A stretch of DNA of 64,000 nucleotides from Hormiphora californensis (Eukaryota; Ctenophora; Tentaculata; Cydippida; Pleurobrachiidae), in contig CM035352.1 in NCBI GenBank assembly GCA_020137815.1, forward strand, positions 6,734,025-6,798,024, in the 5' to 3' direction. How positions within the stretch are numbered: position 1 is the stretch's first letter; each line of letters starts with the position of its first letter. The notes below the pieces were generated by a model. It did no database searches and was not told where the DNA came from. It saw only the letters and a program-made list of their open reading frames with translations. The translations under genes and the position numbers were made by a program. This document shows positions 62,444 through 64,000 of this stretch, one piece after another.

Positions 62444-64000
62444 ATGTCCACGTCCAGTCTGGCTCTCCTTATGTCAGCCTATCCATCCTCCCCTGAGGAC
62501 AGTGACTCCTCGACCCTTCCCTCATCATCCAAAGCTCCCCTCCCTCGCACTGACTCCTCCAGCTCCCTGCCAGCCCAAGAATCCTCCTCCCAGTGCAGTG
62601 AGATCCCAGTAAAAGAGGAGATCTTGGAATATACAGATGGGGAGGGTAGTTATTTCTATGTGCCTCCTGAGGAGGTAGAGGGTTCTGACCAGGAGGGACC
62701 AACATACCTCCCTGAACAAGAATTCACCTCCTTAGACCGGTCTATCACCGGGGCAACTCTATGGAATATGGAGGACTCACATTTTGCATCACTCCTCCAC
62801 AATTTAGGTCTCATTCGCCGTGATGCCGCCGCTGCAATCTCTGCCCTACCCTCCATTCACAAACACAAGCTATCAGTTCTTTTGAAAAGTTGGTCCCCAC
62901 AGAAGGCATTCACTGACTGTCTCATCGAATTCACTGACTGTGATCACCATTATGGGCCAGTAGGGTATGATACTGTCCTGGTTACTGACCCTATCATGAG
63001 TGCCAAGTATGATGTCATCAAGGACGGTCTCAATCAGTTGGAGGTAGAACGAAAACAACTTGATGAGTTCTACAACTTCACTGAGGAAAAGAGCTTCTTT
63101 TTTGAGAAGTGTAAAGTCTGTGGAAACATGTATGCTAACAGCCTGGGTCTCCGGCAGCACGTCGCACACATGCATCCTAATGTTAACATCGAGGAGTTGT
63201 TGAAGAAGGAAGAGGGGTTGTTTCCGTGTTTGAAGTGTCGGCGATCCTTCAACTCCCAGGCTCAGCTAAAGAAACACTTTCAAAAGGCACATCTGCCCAG
63301 GGATGGGGGCGAACTGAATTTTAAGTGTTCACACTGTGGGGAGCACTTCAAAACACGGGTCCTACTTCACCGCCACACCTCTGATAAACACCGTAACAGA
63401 AACAAGGCTGAGGCAGCGGAACTCCACGAACCCTGGTCCTGTGAGATCTGCAAGAATGTGTTTTACAAGAAGGGAAATTTCCTAAAACACATGCAGAAGG
63501 TACATGGTAAAATGAAGGTCTCAGAGCGACTCCTAAACTCAGCTAAACTGTCTGCTCAGTTGAACCTACAAGCTATTGAGGAGGAGAAACAGGCAGCTAG
63601 GGAGCTGGAGAAGGCGGAGAATCCCTCTCCACGGACCCGGAGAGAGCGCAGGAAACCGGCTACTAAACCAAAGGTTGAACCAGAACCTACACCATCTCCC
63701 AGGAAATCTCGAAGTGGGAGGCATGCTCCTAGGAGGCTGATTGTGGAGGATTCTCCTCCCCCTACACCCCCTCCACCAAAACCTGCCCCCTCCCTGCCTG
63801 CACCCTCACCACCATCCTCCAAAGAAGTGAACGTCACCTGTCTATTTTGTAAACTCTCCTTCGCCTCATACACCGATCTCCAGCTCCACTGTTCCGAGGT
63901 ACATCGTCATGGCAACAAGATTCTCCTTCTCAAGATGTTCACTATTATAGACGGGGGTGGTAGTGGTGGTGATGAGAATACCTACCAGTGTATCTTATGT
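62444..64000 (+). CDS. C2H2 zinc-finger protein, runs off the window
   Basis: Open for 519 codons from an ATG immediately after an acceptor (TTTTCAG, 62437-62443) to the last base. Residues 1-220 are acidic and Ser/Glu-rich with no named domain. Then come C2H2 fingers: CKVCGNMYANSLGLRQHV, CLKCRRSFNSQAQLKKHF, CSHCGEHFKTRVLLHRHT, CEICKNVFYKKGNFLKHM; after a basic Pro-rich linker, CLFCKLSFASYTDLQLHC; and a sixth begins (CILC) at the edge. Linkers are not the TGEKP type. Likely nuclear nucleic-acid binding protein; no orthologue assigned. Divergently oriented from RERE, 6.7 kb away. Confidence 0.93.
   Translation, partial: MSTSSLALLMSAYPSSPEDSDSSTLPSSSKAPLPRTDSSSSLPAQESSSQCSEIPVKEEILEYTDGEGSYFYVPPEEVEGSDQEGPTYLPEQEFTSLDRSITGATLWNMEDSHFASLLHNLGLIRRDAAAAISALPSIHKHKLSVLLKSWSPQKAFTDCLIEFTDCDHHYGPVGYDTVLVTDPIMSAKYDVIKDGLNQLEVERKQLDEFYNFTEEKSFFFEKCKVCGNMYANSLGLRQHVAHMHPNVNIEELLKKEEGLFPCLKCRRSFNSQAQLKKHFQKAHLPRDGGELNFKCSHCGEHFKTRVLLHRHTSDKHRNRNKAEAAELHEPWSCEICKNVFYKKGNFLKHMQKVHGKMKVSERLLNSAKLSAQLNLQAIEEEKQAARELEKAENPSPRTRRERRKPATKPKVEPEPTPSPRKSRSGRHAPRRLIVEDSPPPTPPPPKPAPSLPAPSPPSSKEVNVTCLFCKLSFASYTDLQLHCSEVHRHGNKILLLKMFTIIDGGGSGGDENTYQCILC

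Overview
This is a stretch of an invertebrate metazoan nuclear genome. The evidence is GT-AG introns (many only 90-150 bp), an adhesion-type GPCR, a complete BAH-ELM2-SANT-GATA-Atrophin co-repressor gene, a C2H2 zinc-finger gene, a Ty3-type LTR retrotransposon, and very dense CT/GA microsatellites, minisatellites and small inverted-repeat elements. I cannot place the phylum from sequence alone; the compact introns, repeat load and cysteine-rich ectodomain gene would fit an early-branching animal, but that is inference. The window holds one 100-N gap and several patches of low-quality consensus.

Layout, left to right. 1-4.6 kb: a possible terminal exon (43-237), minisatellites, a foldback element and an inverted-repeat MITE. 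4.7-8.2 kb (minus strand): the 3' six exons of an adhesion GPCR (GPS motif plus complete 7TM). 8.2-12 kb: a pogo-like MITE, microsatellites and a poor-quality patch. 12.0-13.8 kb (minus): five phase-matched exons of an unidentified gene. 14-17.8 kb: a tRNA-Lys-like pseudogene, a MITE, weak acidic exons and a PB1-like exon. 17.84-21.39 kb: a 3.5-kb near-symmetric palindrome. 21.4-32.2 kb (minus): nine or ten phase-consistent exons of a cysteine-rich extracellular protein. One intron of it holds a G-rich 38-bp minisatellite split by a 5.9-kb LTR retrotransposon with identical 123-bp LTRs, and it has an exon duplicated in tandem. 32.2-39.3 kb: intergenic or intronic repeats. 39.4-55.7 kb (minus): the RERE/Atrophin gene, resolved to 16 coding exons with start and stop. 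56-62.4 kb: divergent intergenic region with a foldback element. 62.4-64 kb (plus): a C2H2 zinc-finger gene running off the window.

The genes do not form an operon. RERE/Atrophin and the zinc-finger protein are nuclear regulators transcribed divergently; the GPCR and the cysteine-rich protein are cell-surface or secreted. Transposable elements explain most of the non-coding sequence: at least five TIR/foldback families, several nested inside one another, plus the Ty3-type element and a non-LTR fragment. The most noteworthy signals are the tandem exon pair that cannot be co-spliced in frame, the recently inserted but internally deleted retroelement with an SR-rich Gag, the 3.5-kb palindrome, the nested MITE whose empty site survives in its own opposite arm, and microsatellites grown directly against splice sites.
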